Shown here: positions 18,084-26,784 of the stretch, one piece after another | Layout: each line of letters opens with the position of its first letter | Position numbering within the stretch: the first letter of the stretch is position 1 | Origin: Corynebacterium fournieri | GTDB taxonomy: Bacteria > Actinomycetota > Actinomycetes > Mycobacteriales > Mycobacteriaceae | Assembly: GCF_030408775.1 (NCBI RefSeq) | Contig: NZ_CP047210.1 | Coordinates: forward strand, 744,001 to 808,000 | Direction of reading: 5' to 3' | DNA length: 64,000 nt | Translations under genes and position numbers: made by a program | Notes under the pieces: model-generated | Databases searched by the model: none | Seen by the model: only the letters and a program-made list of their open reading frames with translations | Told to the model about the DNA's origin: nothing

Positions 18084-19061
18084 TTACGCCTGGCCCTCGA
18101 AGAGGGTGGTCACGGAGCCGTTTTCGAAGATCTCGTGGATCGTCTTGGCCAGCAACGGCGCGATGGAAAGCACCGTGAGGTTGTTCCAGCCCTCGGTGTC
18201 CTGCGGCAGGGTGTCGGTGGTGATGACTTCCTCCGCGCCGCATGCGTTGAGACGCTCGCGAGCTGGGTCGGAGAACACGCCGTGGGTGCAGGCGATGACC
18301 ACGGACTTCGCGCCGGCTGCCTTGAGCACACCGACCGCGCCGGCGATGGTGCCGCCGGTGTCGATCATGTCGTCCATCAGGATGCAGTCCTTGCCGTCGA
18401 CCTCACCGACGACGCGGTTGGACACGACCTTGTTGGCGGCGTCGATGTCGCGGGTCTTGTGCACGAACGCCATCGGGGCGTCGCCGAGCATGTTCGCCCA
18501 CTTCTCGGCCGTCTTCACACGGCCGGCGTCGGGGGAGACCACCACAAGGTTATCCATGGGGTACTTGGACTTGATGTAGTCCACCAGGATCGGCTGGGCG
18601 TGCATGTGGTCGACCGGGCCGTCGAAGAAGCCCTGGATCTGGTCGGTGTGCAGGTCCACGGAGACGATGCGGTCCGCGCCGGCGGCGGTGAGCAGGTCCG
18701 CGATCAGACGCGCGGAGATCGGCTCGCGGCCGCGGTGCTTCTTGTCCTGGCGCGCGTACGGGTAGAACGGCAGGATCGCGGTGATGCGCTTGGCGGAGCC
18801 GCGCTTGAGCGCGTCGATCATGATCAGCTGCTCAACCAGCCACTTGTTCAGTGGCTGGGCGTGGGACTGCATGACAAAGCAGTCGGCGCCGCGGACGGAT
18901 TCCTCGAAGCGGATGAAGATCTCGCCGTTGGCGAAGTCGCGGGCGGTGGTGGGCACGAGCTCGATGCCGAGCTCCTTGGCCACTGCCTCCGCGAGTTCCG
19001 GGTGGGCGCGTCCGGTAAAGACCTTGAGGTCTTTGTGGTTTTCGGTGGAGTAACCAGTCAT
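18084..19061 (-). CDS. prs: ribose-phosphate pyrophosphokinase
   Basis: A 325-residue PRPP synthase, converting ribose 5-phosphate and ATP to PRPP for nucleotides, histidine and, in this group, arabinan precursors. Conserved segments FTGRAHPELA, GRAHP-type start, FYPYARQDKKHRGREPISARL, the SVDLHTDQIQGFF metal site and the PRPP loop ILMDDMIDTGGTI are intact. It follows glmU by 3 nt; this glmU-prs order is standard in actinobacteria. A weak GAGAGGG precedes the ATG. Confidence 0.96.
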   Translation of the reverse strand: MTGYSTENHKDLKVFTGRAHPELAEAVAKELGIELVPTTARDFANGEIFIRFEESVRGADCFVMQSHAQPLNKWLVEQLIMIDALKRGSAKRITAILPFYPYARQDKKHRGREPISARLIADLLTAAGADRIVSVDLHTDQIQGFFDGPVDHMHAQPILVDYIKSKYPMDNLVVVSPDAGRVKTAEKWANMLGDAPMAFVHKTRDIDAANKVVSNRVVGEVDGKDCILMDDMIDTGGTIAGAVGVLKAAGAKSVVIACTHGVFSDPARERLNACGAEEVITTDTLPQDTEGWNNLTVLSIAPLLAKTIHEIFENGSVTTLFEGQA

Positions 19062-19064
19062 GTA

Positions 19065-20516
19065 CTAACCCTCTCGCTTCGCGTTCTTCGCGGCCTTTGC
19101 TGCTTCAGCCGCCTCGGTGCCAGGGCGGCGATTCTCCACCCAGCCTTCAATGTTGCGCTGGCGGCCTTCCTTGATGGCGAGTGCACCAGCGGGCACATCT
19201 TCTGTGACCACTGTACCCGCGCCGGTGTAAGCGCCATCACCGATGTTGACCGGGGCGACAAACATGGTGTCGGAGCCGGTGCGGCAGTAGTCGCCGATGG
19301 TGGTGTGGTGCTTGTTAATGCCGTCGTAGTTGGCGAACACCGAGCTTGCGCCGATGTTGGAGTGCTTGCCCACGGTCGCATCACCGATGTAGGTCAGGTG
19401 CGGCACCTTGGAGCCCTCACCGATCTTGGCGTTCTTGGATTCGACGAAGCCGCCGAGCTTGCCACGCGCGCCGAGCTCGGTGCCCGGGCGGATGTAGGTG
19501 AACGGGCCGACGGTGGCTTCCTCGCCGATGACACCGAGTTCGCCCTGGGTGCGCACGACCTTGGCGCGCGCACCGACTTCCATGTCGGTCAGGGTGGTGT
19601 CGGGGCCGATCTCGGCGCCGTCGCCGATGACGGTGGAGCCCCACAGCTGCGTGTTCGGGTAAATAACCACGTCGCGGCCGATTTCGACCTCCACGCCGAT
19701 CCAGGTGGTGGCGGGGTCGATCACGGTGGCGCCGGCGCGCATCGCCTTCTCGACGAGCCTGCGGTTGAGCTCCTTGCCGGCCTCCGCCAGCTGCACCCGG
19801 TCGTTGACGCCGGCCAGCTCGCGGGCGTCGGGGGCGGTAAACGCGGTGACGCGGAGGCCGTCGTTACGCGCGATGCCGAGCACATCGGTGATGTAGAACT
19901 CGCCCTGGGCGTTGTCGGGGGTGACGCGCTCGAGCGCATCACGCAGCACGGCGCCGTCGAAAGCGAACACGCCCGAGTTGACCTCGCGCACCTTGCGCTG
20001 CTCGTCGGTGGCGTCCTTTTCCTCCACGATCTCGAGGACGTCGCCAGCTTCGCCACGGATGATGCGGCCGTAGCCGGTGGGGTTGTCGAACTCGAGGGAG
20101 AGCACCGTCACCGCGGCACGCTCAGCTTCGTGCTTTTCCACGAGTGCCTGCAGGGTCTCGGGGGTCAGCAGCGGGACGTCGCCGTTGGTGACCACGACGG
20201 TGCCGTCGAAGTCCGGGATCGCGGACAGGCCCACCTGGACGGCGTGGCCGGTGCCGTTTTGCTCCTCCTGGACGGCTTGGCGGATCTCCACATGCATCTG
20301 CTCGGCGATCTGCTCGACCGCTGGGGCGACCTGGTCGCGCTGGTGGCCGACCACGGCAACCAGATGCTCCGGGTGCACACCGGCTGCTGCGTGCAGGGAG
20401 TGGGACAGCAGGCTGCGCCCGCCGATCTCGTGCAGCGTCTTCTGGCGGTCAGACTTCATGCGGGTTCCCGCGCCGGCCGCAAGCACGACAACGGCACGTT
20501 CGAAGTGGTTAGGCAC
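19065..20516 (-). CDS. glmU: bifunctional GlmU uridyltransferase/acetyltransferase
   Basis: A 483-residue enzyme making UDP-GlcNAc from glucosamine 1-phosphate, needed for peptidoglycan and arabinogalactan. The N-terminal pyrophosphorylase carries [11 protein letters not shown] (about 12-22) and VTNGDVPLL; the C-terminal half is a left-handed beta-helix of hexapeptide repeats with the acetyl-CoA site near [16 protein letters not shown] 20516 is preceded by AAGGAG. Co-transcribed with prs. Confidence 0.96.
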   Translation of the reverse strand: MPNHFERAVVVLAAGAGTRMKSDRQKTLHEIGGRSLLSHSLHAAAGVHPEHLVAVVGHQRDQVAPAVEQIAEQMHVEIRQAVQEEQNGTGHAVQVGLSAIPDFDGTVVVTNGDVPLLTPETLQALVEKHEAERAAVTVLSLEFDNPTGYGRIIRGEAGDVLEIVEEKDATDEQRKVREVNSGVFAFDGAVLRDALERVTPDNAQGEFYITDVLGIARNDGLRVTAFTAPDARELAGVNDRVQLAEAGKELNRRLVEKAMRAGATVIDPATTWIGVEVEIGRDVVIYPNTQLWGSTVIGDGAEIGPDTTLTDMEVGARAKVVRTQGELGVIGEEATVGPFTYIRPGTELGARGKLGGFVESKNAKIGEGSKVPHLTYIGDATVGKHSNIGASSVFANYDGINKHHTTIGDYCRTGSDTMFVAPVNIGDGAYTGAGTVVTEDVPAGALAIKEGRQRNIEGWVENRRPGTEAAEAAKAAKNAKREG

Positions 20517-20564
20517 TCGAATGCTCCTTGGTTATAGCGGGTTTGTCGGCCATAAGCATAACGC

Positions 20565-21791
20565 CTAGGCGGCGCCTGCCGAGACTTCTTTCAGGTTGCG
20601 CGCGCCGATCACACCGGCGTAGCCCACCACGGCGAGGAAGAGCAGCGCCGCCTGCGGCCCGAGCACCGAAACCGCCGAGGAGATCGCGCCGACAACCAGC
20701 AGCACAACTCCCATAACGGTGTTGGAGGCGCCGGTGATCATGGTGCGCTTATCGCCGTCGGCCATATCCACCAGGTAGGTCTTGCGGCTCACGCGCACCG
20801 CGGTGTGGGCGAGATTGACCAGGAAAAAGCCCAGCGGCATCACCCACGCGTTCACACCGGCAGGCGTCAGGCGCGCGCTGAGCACCAGCAACACGATGAC
20901 CGTGGAGGCGATGCCCGCCGCCCACGCCATCGTGCTTTTCGACGACCTATCGGACAACCTGCCCGAAATCCGCCCACCCAGCAACGACGCTCCTCCGGAG
21001 GCGATGATGAACGCGCCCAGCCCGGTCAGGTTCGCCCCCTCATCGCCTGCCATGACCACGATGAACGGGGTAGACAGGGCGGTGACCAACATCAGCGAGC
21101 GCACGACGAGGAAGCGTTGCAGGTCGCGGTCGCCCTTGATCAGCGCCCACATCTGGCCCAGACTCTGCCCGTCTTTCGCTTCCGGTTCCGCCTCCGGCTC
21201 GTCGATGCCGCGGAACACCAGTGCTGCCAGCGCCCACGTGGTGGCACCCACTGCGAGCAGCGTGACGAGCGCCCATTGCGGCAAGTCGTTGGGCAGCACC
21301 GAGAGAATCAGGCCAATCGCCAGGGTAAACGCGCCGGCGAGAGCGGTGGCGCGGCCGGTGATGTCGCCGCGGCGTCCCTTTGAAATGGTGCGGCCCTGCA
21401 CGTCCTTACCCGCCAACGAGCACAGGGAGCGAAACAGCGCATGCGCGGCCAAGAGCATGAGGACGGCGGCGCCGAGCGGAGCTCCGTCGAGAAGCAAGGC
21501 GCTGAGCGCAATAAGCCCCGCGGCGAGGGCTTGGCCCCACGAGCCGATGAGCCACACGCGCTTGCGGGAGCGTTGCGAGGTCACCCACGGGCTGAGAAAG
21601 GCCTGCGGCAACATCGACCCGGACTCGCGGATGGGCACCAGAAAGGACGTGAGCACCGCGGGCACTCCAGCGGCGTGAAACAGCCACGGCAGCACCGTCT
21701 TCGGGGCGACGACTTGATCGCCGATGTTTTGCAGGCCGTTCGACCACACGAAGCGGCGGGCGTTGAGTTCCTCGCGTTGCTGGGTATGCAT
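20565..21791 (-). CDS. MFS transporter
   Basis: A 408-residue membrane protein with about 12 helices and weak major-facilitator signatures (GRISGRLSDRSSKST as the loop 2-3-like motif in the second half). Substrate unknown; the gene often sits between glmU and the tRNA-Gln/mfd region in corynebacteria. ATG 21791 is chosen because homology-like sequence begins there and TACTAT (21799-21804, complement) is 7 nt upstream, a leaderless start. Divergent from the multicopper oxidase. Confidence 0.75.
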   Translation of the reverse strand: MHTQQREELNARRFVWSNGLQNIGDQVVAPKTVLPWLFHAAGVPAVLTSFLVPIRESGSMLPQAFLSPWVTSQRSRKRVWLIGSWGQALAAGLIALSALLLDGAPLGAAVLMLLAAHALFRSLCSLAGKDVQGRTISKGRRGDITGRATALAGAFTLAIGLILSVLPNDLPQWALVTLLAVGATTWALAALVFRGIDEPEAEPEAKDGQSLGQMWALIKGDRDLQRFLVVRSLMLVTALSTPFIVVMAGDEGANLTGLGAFIIASGGASLLGGRISGRLSDRSSKSTMAWAAGIASTVIVLLVLSARLTPAGVNAWVMPLGFFLVNLAHTAVRVSRKTYLVDMADGDKRTMITGASNTVMGVVLLVVGAISSAVSVLGPQAALLFLAVVGYAGVIGARNLKEVSAGAA

Positions 21792-21843
21792 AGTGGGGAT
21801 AGTAGGATCATTGGCGCAAAACCGGCGAACTAGGAGGCGCAAT

Positions 21844-23331
21844 ATGGCACTGAGTAGGCGGACATTTTTCAAGGGCGTGGTGCTGGCAACAGCGGCGGCA
21901 GCCTCCGCCTCCGTGGTTGCGGGGTGTTCCACCTCCTCGCAACCCGAGCCTGCCGGCGCCGACTTCGACGCCCGCCCGCTGCCCATCCCGCCGTTGTACG
22001 AAGGCGAACTCGACGGCAACACGCGCCGCTTCGAGCTGACCGCGCAGGAGGGCGAATACGAGATCGTCCCCGGTACAAAGACCAAGACCTGGGGATTCAA
22101 CGGCCCGTGGCTCGGCCCCACCCTGTATATGCGCCGCGGCGAGAACATCGACATGACCGTGCGCAACGAACTGCCGGAGCCGACCGTCGTGCACTGGCAC
22201 GGTCTGCACTTGCCGGCCACCGCCGACGGCGGCCCAGCGCTCATGTTCGACCCGGGCGAGTCCTGGTCGCCGTCGTGGACCGTCGACCAGGCCGCCGCGA
22301 CCTGCTGGTACCACCCGCACCCGCACGAAAAATCCGCACTGCACGCCTACCGCGGCCTCGCCGGTGCGCTCGTGCTTGACGACGACGATTCCGTCTTCCC
22401 CGGCCTGCCCAACGACTACGGCGTGGACGACATCCCCGTCATCATCGGCGACGCGAACTTCACCGAGGACGGCCAGCTCGACGAGGACAGCGGTTGGGTC
22501 GGAGACACCCCGCTGATCAACGGCATCACCAAACCCCGCTTCCAGGCCACCACCCGTCGTGTGCGCCTGCGTGTGCTCAACGGTGCGGTGTTGCGTTTCC
22601 GCTACATCACCCTCGGCGTGCCGTTCAAGGTTGTGGCCACCGACCAGGGCTTCCTAGACGCCCCGGTCGAAGTCGACGGCGTGATGCTCAGCCCCGGCGA
22701 ACGCGTGGAGATCGTGGTCGACCTCGAGCCGGGCAAGAACCTCAAGCTGCGCGATGAGAAGCTGCCCGACTGGGGCGGCCTGCCCGACAAAGAGACCGCC
22801 GAGATGTTCGGCGCCACCGACGTGTTCGACCTGCTCGAGATCGTCGGCCCGCCGGAAGACGCCCCGGCCTCGCCCGCGTTGGCGAGCGAACTCGTGCCGA
22901 TTGAGCTGCCCGAGCCGTCTGGCGTGGAGCGCGAATTCCGCATGAAGAACATGGAGATCAACGGCAAAACCATGGACATGACGCGCGTGGACTTCGCCGT
23001 CGACCACCGGGGACCGGAGGTCTGGCACGTGACCAACGAGAACGAGGACATGCTGCACAACTTCCACGTCCACAACGCCCGCTTTGCGGTGCAAGGCGTG
23101 GACAACGGTGAGGTCGAATTCACCACCGGCTGGCACGACACCATCGAGGTGCCGCCACTTGCGACGGTGACCCTGTTGGTGGATATCGGCTACTACCCGG
23201 ACCCGACACTGGCGTACATGTACCACTGCCACATGCTCAACCACGAGGACTCGGGCATGATGGGCCAGTTCGTGGTGGTCGAGCCGGGCCAGGAACCCAA
23301 CCTGAAGGTGCCGCACGGCCGCGAGCACTAG
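21844..23331 (+). CDS. multicopper oxidase, Tat-exported
   Basis: A 495-residue three-cupredoxin-domain oxidase (CueO/SufI-like) that probably oxidises Cu(I) or metals at the cell surface. The twin-arginine motif SRRTFF is at 4-9 and a lipobox VVAGC ends at Cys28, so it may be a Tat-exported lipoprotein. All copper sites are visible: HWHG 117-120, HPHPH 157-161, HNFHVH in domain 3 and HCH (461-463) with a distal Met for type 1 copper. AGGAGGCGC stands before ATG 21844. Confidence 0.92.
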   Translation: MALSRRTFFKGVVLATAAAASASVVAGCSTSSQPEPAGADFDARPLPIPPLYEGELDGNTRRFELTAQEGEYEIVPGTKTKTWGFNGPWLGPTLYMRRGENIDMTVRNELPEPTVVHWHGLHLPATADGGPALMFDPGESWSPSWTVDQAAATCWYHPHPHEKSALHAYRGLAGALVLDDDDSVFPGLPNDYGVDDIPVIIGDANFTEDGQLDEDSGWVGDTPLINGITKPRFQATTRRVRLRVLNGAVLRFRYITLGVPFKVVATDQGFLDAPVEVDGVMLSPGERVEIVVDLEPGKNLKLRDEKLPDWGGLPDKETAEMFGATDVFDLLEIVGPPEDAPASPALASELVPIELPEPSGVEREFRMKNMEINGKTMDMTRVDFAVDHRGPEVWHVTNENEDMLHNFHVHNARFAVQGVDNGEVEFTTGWHDTIEVPPLATVTLLVDIGYYPDPTLAYMYHCHMLNHEDSGMMGQFVVVEPGQEPNLKVPHGREH

Positions 23332-23340
23332 ACGCATGAA

Positions 23341-23383
23341 TCGACGCCTCGGAGGAGTTCACCTCCGAGGCGTCGATCTTTTT
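23341..23383 (+). terminator. rho-independent terminator after the multicopper oxidase
   Basis: A 15-bp perfect stem (23341-23355 with 23362-23376, loop of 6) followed by TCTTTTT on the plus strand. Confidence 0.93.
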
Positions 23384-23391
23384 GAGGGGCG

Positions 23392-25260
23392 CTAGCGGCG
23401 CACGTTGTGGCCGATGATGTCGGGCAGGAGCAGAGGGGCGTCGCCGAGCAAGGCCTTCAGGTTGCCGTCGCGTTCGACCGCGCTGGTGACCGTGCCGATC
23501 TTCCCGCCCGATTTCTCCCGTCCGCGCCCGCGGTTAGCCCCGGCTGCGCCCATTGGGCCGGCGGCGAACGCTGCGCCGCGGGCAGCGTGCGCGCCGTTGG
23601 CATGCTGCGCGCCTGCCCCAGTGGCACCGGTGGCCGTGGAAGAACCGCCGGCACCGTGGGCGCCCGAGCTGTTGCCGAGACCGTGCCCGGAACCAGGTCC
23701 AGTGCCGTGCCCAGCGCCCGGGGAAGCAGTAGTGCTGTAGTTCGCGCCCGATCCTGCGCCGAAACCCGCACCGCCTGCGCCTGGGCGCATCGCGTGCATT
23801 CCTGCCCCGGCGAGCGCGCCACGGTGCCCGCCGAGACCTGTGCCTGCTCCACCCGCGCGTGAGGTACCTGCCGCTCCTGCCGCTCCGCCGGGTCCCGCAA
23901 CTGGGCCCAGCCCGTTGTTTCCGACTGCACCGGCGCGGGCCGACCTGTTTGCCCCTGTGCTAGTGCCTTGACCGGCTGCTGCACCTGCGCCAGGGCCACC
24001 GAGGAAAGCGCTGGCTGGTCCGGCGCTGTGCGTGGAGGCAGTGCCGGTGCCTCCAACGCTGTGGCCAGCGCCGCCGATGGCAACAGGGGCCGGGGAGAGG
24101 TTGGGGGAGGCGGTACCGTTCGTCGTCAAGCTTCCTGCAGATGAGGGCGCTGGCGGCGCCATGACTGCGGACGCGGACTGCGTGGGCGCGGCTCCCGCGG
24201 CGATGCGCTCGAAGGTCTCCGGGGTGGGGCGGCCGTACTGCTCAATGATTTCCGTCGGAGTGCTCGCGTGAGCCAGGTCAGTGAGGCCGCGCTGCGAAAA
24301 CGCCTCGCGCAGTCCCTGCGGCAGCGGCGTCGGCTCGAACGAAGTATCCGCGGGGGCAGGGATATCGGTACTGCTGTACGGCGCGCTGGGAAGCGCCCCC
24401 GCCTCTGGAAGCAAACGGTTGAAGCTCGGGATGACGGTGCTGAGACCGCTCGTCATGCGGGTTTCGTAAGAGCTGAGGTAGTCCGACTCAATGAGCGCCT
24501 TCATCTTCGGGTCTTCGGCGGCAAGGTACGCCGACACTGCGGCGGACGAAATCATGCTTTCCGCATCCGCCGCCTCTGCAAGCGCCTGAGTGTGGTTTGC
24601 CAACGAGCGCGAGTTGGACACGTACTCCAGGCCAGCGTTTTGAATCTGCGTGACCTTTTTCATCGCTTCCGCGATCCAAACGGTATCCGCCGACGAACTC
24701 AGCGCATGGTGCACCCCGTTGAGTTCTTCCACCGCATCCTCGATGAGTGTGGCGTTGGCAGTCCAAAAATCAGAGGCTGCGTAAGCCAAATCTGTGTTTG
24801 TGAAAGTGAGCTTTTGGTCTGCGAACATCAGCGACGATTCCGACGCGCCGGATACCGCAGCGTTGTCGAAGGTATTGGTTTTCGGGTCCGCCGCCTTGAG
24901 CTGCTGGAACGCCTCGGAGTACATCTGTGGGACCTCCGCCGAGGAATTGCGGAGCGGCGCAAGCATCGACCCCAAAAGCCCAGAAAAGGACTCGTCCGTC
25001 TGCATCGTGTTTGTCAGCGCGAGCCAGAGATTATCCGCCGTGTGCTTGAGATAAAGCGCGATCGCCTGGTTCGCTTCCGGTGCCCGCTCGTCGCCGATCG
25101 GGCTGAGCCGCTCACCCGCTTCGTCCAGGCCGCTGGCGGTGGAGAAGGAAGCGAGTGATGCAATGCTGCTGAAGTGGCGTTGTGTTTTCAGCGCAAGTGC
25201 TTGTTTCCTTAGCTGTTCGATTGCGCTCTCAACTCCGTCTACATCGAGTTGGATCAGCAT
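23392..25260 (-). CDS. large Gly/Ala-rich protein with helical N-terminus
   Basis: A 622-residue protein of unknown function with no signal peptide or membrane helix. Residues 1-250 are predicted helical and contain a FWTAN and a VWIAEAMKK segment set in helices, reminiscent of WXG/PPE-type helical hairpins. Residues 250-370 are a Pro/Ser linker, 370-575 a low-complexity Gly-Ala-Ser-His tract, and the last 45 are a distinct basic then hydrophobic tail (GRGREKSGGK, then LLLPDIIGH). The layout recalls actinobacterial type VII secretion substrates such as EspB/PPE, an inference only. It follows a DUF3558-type lipoprotein gene after 93 nt containing a strong hairpin. ATG 25260 has AGGGGG upstream. 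Confidence 0.7.
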   Translation of the reverse strand: MLIQLDVDGVESAIEQLRKQALALKTQRHFSSIASLASFSTASGLDEAGERLSPIGDERAPEANQAIALYLKHTADNLWLALTNTMQTDESFSGLLGSMLAPLRNSSAEVPQMYSEAFQQLKAADPKTNTFDNAAVSGASESSLMFADQKLTFTNTDLAYAASDFWTANATLIEDAVEELNGVHHALSSSADTVWIAEAMKKVTQIQNAGLEYVSNSRSLANHTQALAEAADAESMISSAAVSAYLAAEDPKMKALIESDYLSSYETRMTSGLSTVIPSFNRLLPEAGALPSAPYSSTDIPAPADTSFEPTPLPQGLREAFSQRGLTDLAHASTPTEIIEQYGRPTPETFERIAAGAAPTQSASAVMAPPAPSSAGSLTTNGTASPNLSPAPVAIGGAGHSVGGTGTASTHSAGPASAFLGGPGAGAAAGQGTSTGANRSARAGAVGNNGLGPVAGPGGAAGAAGTSRAGGAGTGLGGHRGALAGAGMHAMRPGAGGAGFGAGSGANYSTTASPGAGHGTGPGSGHGLGNSSGAHGAGGSSTATGATGAGAQHANGAHAARGAAFAAGPMGAAGANRGRGREKSGGKIGTVTSAVERDGNLKALLGDAPLLLPDIIGHNVRR

Positions 25261-25320
25261 GTATACCCCCTGTTTCTGTTACATAAACACTGAGAATGCT
25301 AAGAGGGGGAAAGCCATTCG

Positions 25321-25356
25321 TAAATGGGTTGTCCATTGAAATGGACAACCCATTTA
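25321..25356. terminator. 16-bp perfect hairpin
   Basis: A perfect inverted repeat (25321-25336 with 25341-25356, loop TGAA) overlapping the stop codon of the lipoprotein gene. No long T-run follows on the minus strand (TTTACG), so it may act as an attenuator or mRNA-stabilising stem between the two genes rather than a full terminator. Confidence 0.55.
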
Positions 25357-25956
25357 ATCAGCATTTTCGAACAACGATTCAAGGGAAGCTATTGCCACAT
25401 TGCACGATTCCTCAAAACTGCCTAGCCCAGGCGGCTGAGTGACCGAGACAGTCAAGCCACCTCGTTTCGTATCGACTTGTGCGTAGCAATCTGAATCGTC
25501 GGGTAAGCCTGTGCCGTAGACGAATAATGGTGGCAGAGACTGTGAGTGGAATCGCGCGGGAATCTTCCGCTTCGATTCGACGATTTTGCGATTGGCATTG
25601 GTGCTAGAAAGGCTCATTACATAATTCTTTAGCTCAGAGTCGAAAAAGCAGGCTTTGATCTCGCTATTTAAGTTGCGGTACTCCTCCGGGATCGGCTCCA
25701 CGTTGTCGAAGCCGGCGGCTGCGAACTCTTCGGGGGAGATCTCGGTGCAGGGGTCGAAGATGTCGTCGCCGAGGGTGTAGGGGTCGAAGTCGCCGATCTC
25801 CAGGGTGCCGCTTTTGAAGTGGAAGGCGGCAGGCGATGGCTGTTCGCTTGTGTTGGGGGTGGTGGGGAGGGCCGAAGGTTCGTCGATAGGCGGGGGCGAT
25901 GTGGCGCACCCCGCTAGCAGTCCGCACGACAGAAGCGAAACGACGTGGCGTTTCAT
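25354..25956 (-). CDS. DUF3558-like lipoprotein
   Basis: A 200-residue lipoprotein: MKRHVVSLLSCGLLAGC gives a lipobox with Cys17. The mature part has a Pro/Ser spacer then FDPCTEISPEEFAAAGF, the start typical of DUF3558 (mycobacterial LprB/LprC type), with further cysteines near ACFFDS, DCYAQV and ESCNVA that could form disulfides. Function unknown. GGAGGGG precedes ATG 25956. It lies directly downstream of tRNA-Gln on the same strand and upstream of the Gly/Ala-rich protein. Confidence 0.78.
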   Translation of the reverse strand: MKRHVVSLLSCGLLAGCATSPPPIDEPSALPTTPNTSEQPSPAAFHFKSGTLEIGDFDPYTLGDDIFDPCTEISPEEFAAAGFDNVEPIPEEYRNLNSEIKACFFDSELKNYVMSLSSTNANRKIVESKRKIPARFHSQSLPPLFVYGTGLPDDSDCYAQVDTKRGGLTVSVTQPPGLGSFEESCNVAIASLESLFENAD

Positions 25957-25975
25957 GTACCCCTCCAATAAAAAG

Positions 25976-26047
25976 CTTCCCCACCAGGACTCGAACCTAG
26001 AATGACGGTACCAAAAACCGTAGTGTTGCCGATTACACCATGGGGAA
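25976..26047 (-). tRNA. tRNA-Gln (UUG)
   Basis: The minus strand folds into a full cloverleaf: acceptor TTCCCCA/TGGGGAA, anticodon stem ACGGT/ACCGT with loop TTTTGGT (anticodon TTG), and the T-arm motif TTCGAGT. The 3' CCA is not encoded. It lies 77 nt before the divergent tetR gene. Confidence 0.95.
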
Positions 26048-26124
26048 TAGCAACGATGATTGTAGACCAGACCCGCCAACTGCCAAAGACGGGGGCCTGG
26101 GGGTGACGCTCTAAGCTAGGGCGC

Positions 26125-26781
26125 ATGGCTCGAAGGCGTATGACAGCACCCCAGCGCAGGGATCAACTGATCGGTGTTGGGCGTAAGGCATTCGCCGAGC
26201 GCGGGCTCGACGGCATTTCCATGGAGGAGATCGCGGCGCGCGCCGGAGTGTCCAAGCCTGTCGTGTACGAGCATTTCGGCAGCAAAGAGGGCCTGTACCA
26301 GGAAGTCGTCAGGCTGGAGATGGCGCGGCTGGAACAGACTATTACCTCCTCAATCCAGGCGGGGCGATGGCGCGAGCGCATTGAGCGTGGCGTGTTGGCG
26401 CTGCTCACGTACGTTGAGGACGAGACGGATGGTTTTGTCATCCTCGCCCACGGGCAGTTGCCGGGGGAGGGGCGGACGTATTCGACCATCCTCAACCGTG
26501 TCACCGCTGAGGTGAGCCACTTGTTGGCGGAGGCGTTCCAGCACCGCGGGCTCGACGAGGCCATGGCCGGGCTGTACGGTCAGGCGCTTGTGGGCACTGT
26601 CTCCAACTCGGCGTTGTGGTGGCTGGACGAGCGCACGCCGGACAAGGAAACGGTGGCGGCGCACATTTCCAACCTGTGCTGGAACGGGCTGCGGGGGATG
26701 GAAGCGCAGCCGCGGGTGTACGGGGCAGGAAGCGATACGGCGGCAGTTGCAGCGGCGGAAACCGCAGAAAAGGAAGTGTAA
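26125..26781 (+). CDS. TetR family transcriptional regulator
   Basis: A 218-residue TetR-type repressor. The N-terminal HTH includes GLDGISMEEIAARAGVSK and VVYEHFGSKEGLYQEV (about 28-60); the C-terminal ligand domain ends in an Ala/Glu-rich tail. TAAGCT stands 7 nt before ATG 26125, indicating a leaderless mRNA. It is 3 nt upstream of mfd and probably co-transcribed; this tetR-mfd pairing is common in corynebacteria. No clear operator is seen nearby. Confidence 0.9.
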   Translation: MARRRMTAPQRRDQLIGVGRKAFAERGLDGISMEEIAARAGVSKPVVYEHFGSKEGLYQEVVRLEMARLEQTITSSIQAGRWRERIERGVLALLTYVEDETDGFVILAHGQLPGEGRTYSTILNRVTAEVSHLLAEAFQHRGLDEAMAGLYGQALVGTVSNSALWWLDERTPDKETVAAHISNLCWNGLRGMEAQPRVYGAGSDTAAVAAAETAEKEV

Positions 26782-26784
26782 GAC

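Noticed and set aside
18135-20537. An 800-codon plus-strand frame opposite prs and glmU
   Set aside because: Antisense shadow of two well-supported genes; no start signal or family.
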